Both the position numbers and the translations under genes were made by a program. Below are positions 1 through 11,170 of a stretch of DNA of 64,000 nt, piece by piece (the stretch's first letter is position 1; each line of letters starts with the position of its first letter). The stretch is from Diploptera punctata (Eukaryota > Arthropoda > Insecta > Blattodea > Blaberidae). The notes under the pieces were generated by a model that was not told the DNA's origin, made no database searches, and saw nothing but the letters and a program-made list of their open reading frames with translations. The DNA is taken from contig JASPKZ010007297.1 in assembly GCA_030220185.1 (NCBI GenBank), forward strand, positions 1,644,001 to 1,708,000, written 5' to 3'.

Positions 1-141
1 TGTTTACCGTTACTAAAAATTTCAGGCACCGCAAAAGAGGGAAAATCTTTCCGGAACCCAATTTGGACAGCAAAAACGAGAAAAGAGGTACAGAAAGAGA
101 AATTAGTGGGTTCTTTAAGGCAATTTTTAAGCAAGCCATAA
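1..141 (+). other. short open frame at window edge, possible host terminal exon
   Basis: Frame 1 is open from the first base to a TAA at 139-141 (46 codons), ending in residues LRQFLSKP. A possible splice acceptor (TTTCAG) ends near base 24. The peptide is basic and matches no mobile-element motif I know. It could be the last coding exon of a host gene lying to the left, or chance. No function is proposed. Confidence 0.18.
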
Positions 142-264
142 AATAAGAAATCAGCGTTCCACTGATTCGCCGATTCCAAGCTCAGCGTAGAGTTGTACAT
201 GGGGCGGTATAATCGGTAGGCCTGTTGCACGCGGGAGTACAAACAGCTAGCGGCGCGGCAGTCC

Positions 265-640
265 TGCCCATCGCAAGTCCATGAGACTTAGCTGTTCTTA
301 TTACATCTGGTTTCCTATAAAGATCATGTAGCTCACTGATATATAGTCTTCTCCATTCACCTGACTATTCAACTCTCTTTGGTCCAAAAATTTTCCTAAG
401 AACTTTATTCTCAAATATTCGTAATATTTTCTCCTCCCTTAACGAGACACTCCATGTTTCGCATCTATATTCCTGGAAGAATAACACTTTTATGTTATTT
501 TTTTTGTTCAAGTTTTTTTTAGAGAAACTGGGATGACAAGAGTCCCTGTAATAATGATAGTATGCCTTTTCACAGTTGAGACTCTGTTTAACTTTGTTCT
601 GCACACCCGTCTTTAGTAAGAAATATTTGATTTTATCTGT
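265..640 (-). pseudogene. RTE-A LINE 3' fragment
   Basis: On the minus strand this encodes the region after the reverse transcriptase: the TWxLxLREE and NKVLRKIFGPKR motifs seen at residues 810-840 of the full copy (25159-28005). It is truncated on both sides and broken by frame changes. A dead 5'-truncated insertion. Confidence 0.75.
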
Positions 641-651
641 TTTTCTTTATT

Positions 652-1443
652 TTGAATTTTTTATATAAGATGAGGTTATACGAAAATGGGGGAAAAAAAT
701 CAAGTCCAATAGGAATACAAATTAATAAGGAAATGTATATGGATATTTTAATGTATGCAGACGATCTGGTAATTATACAGAAGTCAGAGGATGATTTACA
801 AAGAGCTATTTATATGTTGAATGAATTAGGACTCTATTATAATCTCAAAGTCTCATCTTCAAAAACTAAAATTATGGGTTTTCAGGGCAAAGTTCCAGTT
901 AGAGCAAAAATAGTGATCAATAATAAAATAATAGAACAGATAGCACACTTTAACTATCTTGGTTCAGATATAACATATAGCTATGATTGGGATATACATA
1001 ATAAATTAAACCGATATCAAATGATGTGTGGCACCGTAAGAACCCTCCGAAAGACTTGAAGAGAAACTCAGCTCAGGTTTTATAAAATTATGGCTGTTCG
1101 TGTTCTTTTATATGGATCTGAATCTTGGGTACTTACAAAAAAAAGATATCTCACACATTCAAGCCACTGAAATGAAATTTTTAAGATCCGTAAAAGATGT
1201 ACACGCATGGATGTATTACACAATGAGTCAATAAGAAATGAACTGGAGATATTTTCAATAGTTCGTAAACTAGACGAGCACAAATACTAATGGAAAGAAC
1301 ACTTAGAATGGACAATACAAGATTACCCAAAAAGATCAACACCTACAAACCACATGGAAAAAGATATTTGGGACGACCAAGGAAACGATGGACTTGAGAC
1401 CGGAACAGGTCGCATTGACCTAATCCTGGAAAGGAAGAAGAAG
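652..1443 (+). pseudogene. LINE-B reverse transcriptase C-terminal fragment
   Basis: An open stretch from 652 to 1059 contains the RT active-site motif MYADDLVII and then HFNYLGSDI, the usual order of RT motif C and the thumb in non-LTR retrotransposons. After 1059 the similarity continues through frameshifts: FYK-MAV-VLLYGSES, then RIRNELEIF-like and RPRKRW-like motifs. The 3' end has GGAACAGGTCGCATTGACC and a short GAA-rich tail, shared with the copies ending near 5340, 22400 and 56958. No endonuclease remains. Inactive; distinct from RTE-A. Confidence 0.75.
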
Positions 1444-1700
1444 AAGGTATGAGAAAAAAGTCAGCACCGATTATTATATTTACATTACAAAAATGTATGT
1501 TAAGTGTATTGCTCTATGTGCGTTAAGTAAAGATTAATTACATTGTTAAATTTCTTTGTCTTCTCTGCTCTTTAATTATCGACCTTTGACCTTTATGCTG
1601 CTCGTGCCAGTCTGCCATATCAGAACAACTGGGGCTCCACTTAATTGCAGCTGTATATTTGATCTACTTACTGTATGTTTTAAATGTTATACTTATTTAT
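1444..1700. other. AT-rich DNA, nothing recognised
   Basis: No open frame of note, no terminal repeats and no similarity to other parts of the window that I could see. Confidence 0.5.
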
Positions 1701-2440
1701 AAACGATTTATCATAAGTAATGCCACGAGTGATTTCCAAATTATCGATAAATTCACGACTCACGAAGTGAGGAGTGAATTTATCTAGAGAATTTGGAAAT
1801 CAAGAGTGGCATTTGTTAGGACTATTTAACGAATAAAATTAAGCTGTTTACTCACAAATCATTATTTAACTGTAGTTATTTCAAAATATTTATATATTTA
1901 ATGCAAACGGCGATGTTTGAAAACAAATGAGAAACGATAGGTACGCTTCTACTGCTTCTTTTGTTTATCACTGCAACCAGATCATACTATTTATTGCCAA
2001 AGGAACGCAATATTGTAAGAATGCTCTCTAGTGGAGAAAAAATGAAACACATCAATCTGTATATTAATTCATTTCTGATGTCGTATGATGTAAATATGAC
2101 AATTATATTTTTCTGGATTATTGCCTGGGAAAAAATACATTTAAGAAAGTGCAAACAGTGGTTTCTTTTTTTGGTGGTATAATAAATTGCTACAAATGTT
2201 GACATGTATGCACTATATATACAATCTGGTAGCCGTATTTCTTATAGGCTCAGTCACTGCAAAATAACGGTCAGACCTGTTCAGAATATTAAAAAGGAGG
2301 AGCTTTGTTTAATATATGGTAATTATAACACTGATAAATATTTCGTGAAACACGACTCTGATTGGTTGTAAAACAGAAATCATTGAAACATGATTGGTCA
2401 TTGACTCCCATTTGGGGCATGAGTTAAATAGTCATTTGAA
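1701..2440 (+). repeat. H repeat, copy 1 (hairpin-ended family)
   Basis: About 740 bp, also present at 8050-8715, 54077-54815 and 35197-36545. One end is a long imperfect palindrome (about 1721-1817) with TGCCACGAGTGATTTCC facing GGAAATCAAGAGTGGCA and an inner CTCAC-GAA-GTGAG. Just inside is GGACTATTTAACG; the other end carries GAGTTAAATAGTC, giving an 11-bp inverted repeat (GACTATTTAAC). The short frames inside are not conserved between copies. Likely a non-autonomous DNA element of unknown superfamily. Confidence 0.65.
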
Positions 2441-2530
2441 ATGTAAGATCTCAATTGTTTACTGCAGTTCTTCATTGCCAACACTGAGATATTGGGCAAA
2501 GAGTAAATATCGTTAAAACTAAATATATGT

Positions 2531-2848
2531 TGACCAGCCTCATGGACTAGTGGTCAGCGTTTCTGACTATTGCTCATGAGGTCCTGGGTTCGTTTCCCGG
2601 TCAAACCATAGGAATTTGTCCTTAAAGGGAATAATTTATGTGGTTGTCCATGGTGTGGAATATAGGCTAACATAAGTTTAGGTTAAGAACTCTCCTGGCG
2701 CTTCATTATCATTTATCTCCCATTACATCCTCGGGGTAACGTAACTCCGCCTTCTAGGCACCCCAACTTCAAAAGTGGGTTACAATTGAGACAATGCCAG
2801 GAGAGAATATCAGAAATGTCGAAATGACAACCTGGGGCATTGAATATA
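2531..2848 (+). mobile_element. SINE, head Q / tail B
   Basis: A tRNA-like head (GACCAGCCTCATGGACTAG, with B-box-like GGTTCGTTTCCCGG) is followed by a spacer and then tail B (TTAAGAACTCTCCTGGCG ... AAAAGTGGGTTACAA ... GGAGAGAATA). The same head and tail occur together at 37122-37432. The head implies RNA polymerase III transcription; movement would depend on a LINE. Non-coding. Confidence 0.7.
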
Positions 2849-2857
2849 TATATCGTC

Positions 2858-3215
2858 CACCGCTGTGGTCTTGTCATGCAGTGGGCCCGGGTTCGTTCAC
2901 CGGCCAGGGACGAGTTTCCTGGGTGATGCTTTTTTTTCGGGCTTTTTCCTCACCTGTAAGACAAATGTCAGGAAACTTTAAGGCCCAAAATGTCCCCGAA
3001 CATCATCTGGCCATCATTATCATCATTAAAATATTCATTAAGTTTAGGATTTAGGTCTCTCCTGGTGCATCATTACCATCATCACCTGTCATATATCATC
3101 GAGGGATCGTAACTCCGCCTTCCAGACGTTCCAACCTCCGAAGTGGGTTACAGTAACACCATGCCAGGAGAGAATACCAGAATGTCGAAGTAGCAACGCG
3201 GTGGCATTGAATAGA
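2858..3215 (+). mobile_element. SINE, head P / tail B (chimeric)
   Basis: Head P (CCACCGCTGTGGTC, degraded B box CGGGTTCGTTCACC) is followed by the P body (TTTTTCCTCACCTGTAAGAC ... AAGGCCCAAAATGTCC) and then, at about 3040, tail B (GTCTCTCCTGGTGCATC ... CGAAGTGGGTTACAG). The same head-body-tail order is found on the minus strand at 63120-63508, so this is a family and not a one-off junction. Confidence 0.65.
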
Positions 3216-3925
3216 TATATTCACTTATAGAGATACAGTGTATAACGTAAATGGATAACTAATGACTAGGGCTACGATTTTTATGATATAGCATATATTT
3301 TTGTAAGAGTGATGTGTTTCTTAATTGTATATAAATGCTGTTTATAAAAAAACTAATTAAATTAAAGTACTTTGTCAAGTCATATGTATGCATATTTGGC
3401 CATTTATATGCGGCAGACAATATTATAGCAACTTATTGGTCATATTCGTCGTATTTTCACTCTTTCAAGAATTAAAAACTTTCATCGTACAATTTCTTTC
3501 TTCCGTGTTTGAGTTATTAAATTTATCAGAATTTTGTTTCTTGTAAAATCTATCTTCCTCTCCTATCTCGTTTCAATTCACAGTATGGACTTTTCCCTTA
3601 CGTATAAACCTGAGCAAATATTTACATATTGTCTGGCGACAAGCAGGTAGCCACTGATATAATTTAAATAAAATAAAAAACAGGCAACAATATCAATGTC
3701 CATACTTTAGTTTGCTTCTCACTTGCATTTTATTCTTAAATAAATAGTTAATCGTCATAAACTAATTTACTACTTGATTTCTCAACTGAAATTATTACAT
3801 AATTATAATATTATTAGCTCATATTTCTTATGATACAGTGCATAATTTTGTAAATTTTAGGTCATAACTGCATATATTCTTTGAATATTTCGATGTTTTT
3901 TAGGTCATAAAATCCTAGCCATATG
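3216..3925. other. AT-rich region without recognised features
   Basis: About 710 bp of AT-rich DNA. I see no long open frame, no inverted terminal repeat and no match to other families in the window. Confidence 0.5.
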
Positions 3926-4262
3926 AATGACAAATGAAGGAAATTTTGAAGAAGGACTGAATTTAAATATGAATAGGGGTTTTCACGTCTAGAATGTAGC
4001 ATGGAGCAATTATTTCTATTAAACGTTTCCTTTTATGTGAGATTGGTTTATTATTCAATTAATTTGTAATAAATAAGTTAAATAGTTTGACTATAGTTTT
4101 GCCAAAAAAGTGGACCCCGATTTATTTTATATATTTTCAGTTTAACGTTTTTTGAGAGAAGTTCGGGCAACAAGAACAATGCATAATAATATGCATTTCT
4201 AGAATTGAGCTTAAGTTTAATTTTTTTCTGCAACTCATTCCTGTTTGTAATTATGACAGTTG
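3926..4262. pseudogene. two short RTE-A shards in opposite orientation
   Basis: 3935-3975 (+) matches the MTNEGNFEE coding segment of RTE-A (residues 736-744 of the full copy). 4125-4260 (-) matches the neighbouring coding segment around NACYYALQ to KHRL. A piece at 4110 (AAAGTGGACCCCG) repeats a motif of the element at 21922-23394. Dead remnants. Confidence 0.55.
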
Positions 4263-4479
4263 GTATTAATGAGACAAATTTCTTGATTGAGCCTTAAGCT
4301 TGCCGTGTCTCTGTGCATGTACTGCTGATAGCCTGACGCTATTGGTACTCTAGGTCACGTGGTCATCGTAACTTATGTTGTTTGCGTGTCCCTGGCTTTC
4401 ATGACCTTACGAAAGATTTTGTTCTATGAAAATATTTTGCACGAAACTTATGAATACACTGTTTAAATGAAATAAGTAA

Positions 4480-5345
4480 AGAGCACGATTTTAAAATATC
4501 TATCGAGAAGACAAAAATAATGGCATTTTTAGGGAAGTCGCCCGTAAGGTCGAAAATAATAATAGAAAATAAAAGCTGTGTTAAATTTTGATTATCTAGG
4601 TTGTGAATTGTCTTCTGGATATGGAACAACAAATGATATAGACAATAGATTATCAAAATTCCAAATGATATGTGGCACCGTTAATAGAACACTAAAACAT
4701 AAAACAAGGAAGGATACAAGATTAAAGTTCTACAAAACAATGGCGGTACCGGTATTTTTATACGGTAGTGGGAATATATTAATTATTAATGTAAGTTAGA
4801 GTTAGTTATTTTATTAAACATTGATAAAATATGTGCCAGCAAACTCATTGAACTAAATCAATCCCAATATATGGAATAGCAGACAATAGATTAGTAATAA
4901 CTGTTGCTCCTCATTTTGACTTATTCCTTCACGAAATTTTATTCTATGAAATTCAATCTTAAGTACTCTTCACAAAGAGTTTAAACATTAATTGGTCATA
5001 AAAACATTAATAAAGGAAGAACATTAATTTTCATTTCACTATTTTCCTGAGTACCAAATAAGAGGAATTGAGTAGAATACAATGTGCAGAAATACCGTTT
5101 CTAAGGACAAAGGATACACAAAATTGGACCACATAAGAAATGAAGATATAAGAAGTGAATTAGAAATATATTCAATAAATGATAGAATTCAACAACACCG
5201 CGTCGGCTGGGAAGAGCATGTTCAGAGAATGGAAGAAACAAGATTGCCCAGGATAGCATATCATAATAAACCAAAGGGATTAAGGAATGTAGAAAACTTA
5301 TGAAGATATGGAAGGAATTGTTGTGAATTCGGAACAGGCGAATCG
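4480..5345 (+). pseudogene. LINE-B C-terminal fragment split by AT-rich DNA
   Basis: 4480-4790 encodes KTKIMAFLGKSPVRSKI-like, YLGCELSSGYG and FYKTMAVPVFLYGS motifs across a frameshift. 5070-5345 continues the same protein (LDHIRNEDIRSELEIYSIN, HVQRMEETRLPRIAY) and ends with GGAACAGGCGAATCGCC, the family 3' signature. The intervening 4798-5065 is AT-rich and looks like an insertion. Same family as 652-1443 and 57715-58132. Inactive. Confidence 0.7.
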
Positions 5346-5451
5346 CCTATATCTTGAAGTGAAAATGTTGATGACTTAAGAATAAGCCCCTATACAAACT
5401 GGTGATATACTAATCCTGGTTGTTGAATGATTGAATGAATGGAATGTATTG

Positions 5452-5619
5452 CTTTTTTTTTTTTTTTTTTTTTTTTTCAAAAAAAGGAAATACATATGCA
5501 TTTATATTGCGCACGGGCATGCTTGGCCGTACGTGCACTATTTTTCCATGAATAAAAAACACAAAAATAATCATAATATAAACAAATACCTACATGGCTA
5601 TACACCTGTATCAAAACAA

Positions 5620-5654
<35 letters not shown>

Positions 5655-6075
5655 TAACTAACTCACTTGCATTATCGAACCCTTAGGTTCATGGCCGCGC
5701 GGACATAAGCTCTTCATACATCCATATTCTGAACTAATGTTTTCCAATCATCCTTTGTATAATCCACGTCCCTCAAATCATAGTTAATGTTATTCTCCCA
5801 CCTCATTCTTGGTCTACCAACTGGGCGTTTTCAGTCTTGGTTTTCCTACAGGAAGCCTCCATGTACATCTTTCATTCTCCATTCATGCCACAGTCCTCCT
5901 CATCGTAATTTACGAGACTTAACTGTTCTTATTATATCTGGCTTCCTATAAAGACCATGTAGTTCACGTTATGTAGTCTTCTCCATTCATATATATATAT
6001 GTATATATATATATAATCTATTTCTACACTACATACACAATAAGACACATGTATACTCATCCATGAAAAGACCAT
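5452..6075 (+). repeat. K repeat, copy 1, interrupted by an RTE-A piece
   Basis: 5455-5640 (poly-T, then GGAAATACATATGCATTT, GCGCACGGGC, GGCCGTACGTGCA) and 6005-6075 (CTACATACACAATAAGACAC, ACTCATCCATGAAAAG) match 10497-10690 and 11090-11170 in the same order. Here the two halves are separated at a (TA)n tract by an RTE-A fragment; in the other copy the same tract is split by a SINE. Confidence 0.6.
5655..5989 (-). pseudogene. RTE-A 3' end inside K repeat
   Basis: The minus strand runs from the LHxLYRKPDIIRT region through the RPxGRPRMRWENN motif to the family end (AACCTAAGGGTTCGATAATG, then AGTTAGTTAGT). It is flanked by (TA)n on both sides, so target duplications cannot be read. Several frame-breaking changes. 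Confidence 0.75.
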
Positions 6076-6655
6076 GTGTAGAGATATAAAAATAAAGTCT
6101 CATTCTGTATATTAATAATTTTAAAAAATGCTACAAAAAAATTAAAAAAAAAGAGAAAAAACACACACACATACAGTATACATACACACACCCAAACACA
6201 TACACACGCGGGCGCTAATACCCCCCACCCCCGGCCTGGAGACTTCAAATGAACTATCAAAATATTCAACTTATCAATACTACTTACTATATGATATAAT
6301 TGAAGTTCGAAAACAAAGTCCATATTGATATTCTTATTATTGATAATACACATATCCTTATTTATCTCCAATTTTCCTATACCTCAACTTCCTTACTGTA
6401 CCCAAAAATTTGCATGTTTTCAATTCTCTCTCGATCCATCCTACAATATCCCAACACGCCACTCTCCCACGATTTGACCTGAGAAATGCCTGCCTAATAA
6501 TCTCCATCCATTCTTTCCTAGCTTGAGCCCTCATTCTCAGTTTTTTTTTTTTTTAATATTGCGGATGATGGTTGTGATGGAAACAGATGGAATTCATTTA
6601 ATTTAACTTCACAAATATTTACACAAAATGTTCGAATTTTCTTTCTTGCTTTCTC
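6076..6655. other. no gene recognised; CA-rich and poly-T tracts
   Basis: Contains a short ACACAC region (6160-6210), a C-rich patch (6221-6238) and a poly-T run near 6541. Short frames here come from low-complexity DNA. Confidence 0.5.
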
Positions 6656-6659
6656 ACTG

Positions 6660-7320
6660 TATATCATTCGATGCTATTGACGCAGTTTAACGTCTCACTT
6701 TACAGGTACATTTTTACGTGTCATACACCACCCGGACCTTAGAGTGACACGACCTTTCGGGAAAGGGGTTTTAACAATGGATCACATATATATTTTTAAC
6801 TACACAAGGACATGGAGGACCTCTTCGAATGAGTGATCAGTAGGGCTGAAAAAAAGTGTTGGTTATAGGCTAGGCTGCATCGTACTTAGACAAACTGCAC
6901 GTTGACACACGCTACTCGGGATAGACTTCTAATACAGTCCGCTTTGTGAAGGAATGGACTCATATTTGCGCAGTTTTTGTTTCGGCATTCTGATACAACC
7001 ACACGTCACGTATTACTGAGGAGAGTCGAACATACACGCTCCCGCTCCGAGCAGGTAGTGGAGTCGTTCGACAAAGACATGCATTTTGTTAACAATATGT
7101 ATAGAAATTAGATACTATCCTGATGCCGATACTTTTTTCAGCCCTAGTGATCAGCTCCTCCCGAGAAAATACAATATTAAGACGAAACACACCATTCACA
7201 AACATAATCATATTAAACATGGCGAATGATAATGATGATTATGATGGCCAGATGATGTTCGGGGACTGGGCCTTAAAGTTTCCTGACATTGTGTTACAAG
7301 TGAGGAAATCCCCGAAAAAG
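6660..7320 (-). mobile_element. SINE, head P body / tail C, truncated and split by a hAT MITE
   Basis: On the minus strand the P body (TTTCGGGGATTTCCTCACTT and related, 7250-7320) is followed by a tail unlike A or B: a CATTCGCCATGTTTAATATG segment, TTTCGTCTTAATATTG, and a distal part near 6660-6780. The same arrangement occurs at 33795-34255, where the head is still present. Here the tRNA-like head is missing and tail C is interrupted at 6841-7146. Confidence 0.6.
6841..7146. mobile_element. hAT-type MITE, 306 bp
   Basis: Inverted ends TAGGGCTGAAAAAAAGTG (left) and TAGGGCTGAAAAAAGTA (right, reverse complement). An exact 8-bp target duplication GTGATCAG lies at 6833-6840 and 7147-7154, and the surrounding SINE tail is continuous once the insert is removed (compare 33990-34010). 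An 8-bp duplication with TAGGG ends is typical of hAT elements. No coding capacity. Confidence 0.85.
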
Positions 7321-7536
7321 TGGAGAAGCTACAAGTGGAGAAGGAAAATAAAACTTCCGACTCAGAATGATATGTCATCATCATCATCATCCTGGCATGT
7401 TATATATAGCCCCTTAAAAAGTGTCAAATCTACAAAAATTTTCCTTCCATCTTTTTGGCGGACGTCCAATCGATCTCTTTCCCTGTGATTGGTAGTTCAA
7501 AATTGTCTTGAATCTCTATATCAAGAGTCTTAAGGG

Positions 7537-7729
7537 TCCGTCGCCGTGGCGTAGTCGGTAGAGTCCCTCCTACCTTCCACTCCGGCGACCCGGGTTCGAT
7601 TCCCGGCGGGGTAGGGGATTTTTAATCTCCACCTTGGGTCTGGGTGTGTATCTTGTCCTTGTGTCTATATGTGAGAATAACAGAAAGTTAACAAAAAGGT
7701 AAGAACAAGAAGCAAAACAGTGAAAAAAG
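7537..7729 (+). mobile_element. SINE S, copy 1 of a head-to-tail dimer
   Basis: tRNA-derived head CCGTCGCCGTGGCGTAGTCG with B box GGTTCGATTCCCGGC, then CTCCACCTTGGGTCTGGGTG and an A-rich tail. It runs directly into a second copy. Confidence 0.7.
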
Positions 7730-7955
7730 TCCGTCGCCGTGGTGTAGTCGGTAGAGTCCCTACCTTCCACTCCGGCGACCCGGGTTCGATTCCTGGCGGG
7801 TAGGGGATTTTAAATCTCCACCTTGGGTCTGGGTGTGTGTGTCTGTCCTTGTATCTATGCGGGAATTAAAGAAAGTAAACAAACAGGTAAAACAAAAAAA
7901 GAAAAAGGCAAAACAAGAAGGAAAACTAGTATAAACGAAAAAAAAAAAAAAAAAA
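7730..7955 (+). mobile_element. SINE S, copy 2 of the dimer
   Basis: Same head (GTCCGTCGCCGTGGTGTAG), B box and body as the preceding copy, ending in a long poly-A (about 7940-7958). The two units differ by a few substitutions and small indels (for example CTCCTACC against CTACC), so the duplication is not brand new. Confidence 0.7.
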
Positions 7956-8049
7956 AAAAGGAACCGATCGGACAATTACCCAATGTCCCATTCTTTACCT
8001 TCACGTGGAGTAACTTAGTAGTCACATGGCATGAAGAACTTATGGCGGG

Positions 8050-8715
8050 ATTATGATCACAGTCGTGTTTCACCTGGAATTTATCAAATAAGTTTATCAT
8101 ATTCAATAAAGCTCCTCCTTTTTAACATTCTGAATAGGCCAGAGCATTATTTTGCAGTGACTGACTCTCTAGAAATACGGCTACCAGATTGTATGTAAAG
8201 AGATACTGCTTGCGAGATATAATAGAAAAACATTCGTAGTAATTGATTATACCACAATAAAAAGAAAAAACTGTTTGCACTTTCTTAAACGTATTATTTC
8301 CCAGGAATATATAGGTTCCACAAAAACATAATTTACATCATAAGTCATCAGAAATTAATTAATAACCTATAATGTTGGTTATAAACAGTTTGATGTGTTT
8401 CATTTTTTTTCTCCGCTAGGGTGCATTCTTAAAATATTGCTATCCTTTGACAATAAATAATACGATCTGGTTGCAGTGCTGAATAAATTAAGCATAACAA
8501 ACGTTTCTCATTTGTTTTCAAATATCGCCGTTTACATTAAATATATAAATAATTTAAAATGTACATATTAAAATAATGATTTGTGAGTAAACAGCTAATT
8601 TTATCCGTTAAATAGTCCTAAAAATTTCCAAATTCTCTAGAAAAATTCAGTCCTCACTTCGTGAGTCGTGAATGTATGGATAATTTGGAAATCACTCGTG
8701 GCATTACTTATGAAA
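8050..8715 (-). repeat. H repeat, copy 2
   Basis: Reverse orientation of the family at 1701-2440. The hairpin end (TTTCCAAATTCTCTAG facing GGAAATCACTCGTGGCA) is at 8627-8708. The distal end with the GAGTTAAATAGTC repeat is missing, being cut near 8050. Truncated. Confidence 0.65.
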
Positions 8716-8739
8716 AATGTTTCCTATTTCTTTCTAAGT

Positions 8740-8806
8740 AGCTTGCTTTTTACACGCTTTATATTAGCTTGACCTGTATATATCTATCTATCTATATATC
8801 TATCTA

Positions 8807-8846
<40 letters not shown>

Positions 8847-9890
8847 ACGGAATTTTTCAACGCGATTTTCACCCACTTAAAATCATTGGGTCGACTTGAA
8901 ACTTTGTATACTTGTAGAGGACCCGTGACAATACTATAATTTCATATTTATTTTCTAAAATCCTGGCCATAATCATCAGAAAATAAAAAAAGTGTTTTTG
9001 TATCAATGTAACGGAATCCTTCAACGCGATTTTCACCCACATAGAAACATTGGATCGACTTGAAACTATATATATACGTGTAGAGGAGCCGTGACAATAC
9101 AATAATTTCATAAATTGTTTCTAAAATCCTGGCCAGAATCATCCGAAAATCAAAAAAATGAAAACTGGTATAATAGGTTGCGGACTTGTCGACTTTTTAG
9201 TTAATCGTTGTAAGAGCTCAGTTGGTAGAGCAGTGAACTCTTAGTGGTAGGCCTATATAATTTCAGTAATCCATACGTCGCTGGTTCAAATCCCGGCTGG
9301 GAGGGTTTTTTTTATAGAAGATTATTACTTTTAGCTCATACTACAATAGTATCGAATTTAAATATATTTACATTTTTATCTTATTCTGTAAAATATTAAA
9401 ACTAAAAAATAAATAATAGTTTTACTAAAAGAACACGCTTTATTAGAAAACTAAAAAATGAAAAATAATTTTAATTTCCAATTGGCTTTGGGATAAAATA
9501 AAGTGGTCAACAAAAAAAAATCATCTACAACACATATAGAATAAAATTAGAGTTATCAACAAAAATAAAATAATTTTACCATCAAAAGCGTGGGGTGCTT
9601 TTTATGATTTTTACATTTTCTTCTTAGAGAGCTTACTTTTACCAATATCTGTTTATTATCAAATATATTAATTGATATAGAGCACCCCACGCTTTTGATG
9701 GTAAAATTATTTTATTTTTGTTGATAACTCTAATTTTATTCTATATGTGTTGTAGATGATTTTTTTGTTGACCACTTTATTTTATCCCAAGCGTATTGGA
9801 AATTAAAATTATTTTTCATTTTTTAGTTTTCTTATAAAACGTGTTCTTTTAGTTTTTTAAAACTATTATTTATTTCCCTTATTCTTATAT
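8740..9890 (+). repeat. composite repeat, copy 1
   Basis: Order: lead-in TTTTACACGCTTTATATTAG; ATCT/TA microsatellite (8778-8843); two units of about 162 bp starting TGTAACGGAATYYTTCAACG (8844 and 9006); a tRNA-like segment with GAGCTCAGTTGGTAGAGC and GGTTCAAATCCC (9211-9300); then a fold-back with arms 9408-9600 and 9681-9878 around an 80-bp spacer. The same order is at 61780-63001. The tRNA-like part does not form a full acceptor stem. The pattern recalls non-autonomous Helentron/DINE-type elements, but no diagnostic end is proven. Confidence 0.6.
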
Positions 9891-10330
9891 TCTGGGTGAT
9901 TTTTGTTGTATTAAATTGGTGCGATCCCACAAACTCAGTAAGCACATCGTCTCTCACGTTGATATAATTATTAAAATACCAAAATATTGTAATTTATTGG
10001 CTCCAATAATGTCAACAGCAATCAGCTAGAAACATGTGAAATGCGGGAACCGTCAATGCCACGTGATTTGAACGGTATGGCATTACGTTTGCATTTATTG
10101 AAGCTTGATCTTGCCAATGTACAACCAACACCATCATGCGCCGTATCCAGCAAACGTTCATCATAATGTGATACGTGGAAGGTGTATTTGATAAACATGA
10201 ACGAACTCAAACGTAACGCAACGCAACATCATCAAACGTTGAACGCAATCCCGTCATTACTTAAAGCATTGGTCAGCTTGGTAAGTTTATGATGGATTCT
10301 AGTATTTCTTCTGTTCTCATACTAGATTCG
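9891..10330. other. no recognised feature
   Basis: Moderate GC for this window, with short frames only. 10205-10235 has a repeated AACGCAACGCAAC motif. Possibly single-copy DNA; no gene model can be supported. Confidence 0.45.
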
Positions 10331-10334
10331 TCTT

Positions 10335-10495
10335 TATGCTATCCTATCCACTATCTCTTAGCTGAACTCATGTTTTATTCGATCCCTACGGTATTAGAGT
10401 ATTCGAGGCCTAGGATTTCATTTCACCTTTTCTTCTCTACATTTTTCTAAAGAGCCCATCCAGAGGCTTCAAGATGGCAACTCCTTCACTGGACT
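10335..10495 (+). repeat. unclassified repeat also at 22080-22250
   Basis: Shared segments include TGTTTTATTCGATCCCTACG, ATTCGAGGCCTAGG, and CCAGAGGCTTCAAGATGGCA. In the second copy these lead into a LINE-B-like 3' end. Probably a LINE 5' region or a SINE fragment. Confidence 0.4.
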
Positions 10496-10496
10496 A

Positions 10497-10664
10497 CTTT
10501 TTGTTTTTCTTTCAAAAGAAAGGAAATACATTTGCATTTACATTGCGCACGGGCCTGCTTGGCCGTACGTGCATTATTTTTCCATTAATAAAAAATAACC
10601 ATAAGAACATAAACAAATACATAGATGACTACACACCTACATAAAAATAAAAAACAATGAATAT

Positions 10665-10722
<58 letters not shown>

Positions 10723-11048
10723 TACCACTATAGTCTCGAGGTAGCGTGCTGCCTTGTCACGCAGAGTGCCCAGGTTTGATTCCCGATCGGGACAGGCTCC
10801 TGGGTGAGTTTTTTTCTCGGGGTTTTTCCTCACCTGTAAGACAAATGTCAGTAAGCTTACGGCCCAACGGTCCCCGAAAATTATCCGGCCATCATCCTTA
10901 TCATTATCATCATCATCGTCCTTTACCGGTGTGGAAAGCAACGGGAAGCTACTACACCTATAATTCCCTAGTAAAACTGCAAAGCATAGCATGAAAGTGT
11001 TATGATTGCAGTGAAAGACCTGCCTTCGGGCAGAATTACTATGGATGA

Positions 11049-11099
<51 letters not shown>

Positions 11100-11170
11100 C
11101 TATGTCTACATTACATACACAATAATACACACCTACACTCATCCATGAAAAGCTTTTTCTTGCTAGCAAT
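10497..11170 (+). repeat. K repeat, copy 2, interrupted by a SINE
   Basis: Halves 10497-10690 and 11090-11170 match copy 1 (5452-6075). The split is in a TA/TG tract (10663-10718 and 11050-11097), into which a P/A SINE has inserted. Confidence 0.6.
10722..11048 (+). mobile_element. SINE P/A
   Basis: Head P (CCACTATAGTCTCGAGGTAG, B-box-like GGTTTGATTCCCG), body with TTTTTCCTCACCTGTAAGAC, a CAT-rich segment, and tail A (GTGTGGAAAGCAACGGGAAG ... GGGCAGAATTACTATGGATG). It sits in the microsatellite of a K repeat. Full-length. Confidence 0.8.

Noticed and set aside
7123..7488. 121-codon plus-strand frame
   Set aside because: Spans the edge of a hAT MITE and an antisense SINE body.
9211..9300. 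Functional tRNA gene
   Set aside because: A- and B-box-like text is present but the acceptor stem does not pair and the anticodon arm is disrupted; the same holds at 62525-62605.
10585..11169. 194-codon minus-strand frame
   Set aside because: Runs through TA/GT microsatellites, a SINE and a K repeat; not a gene.
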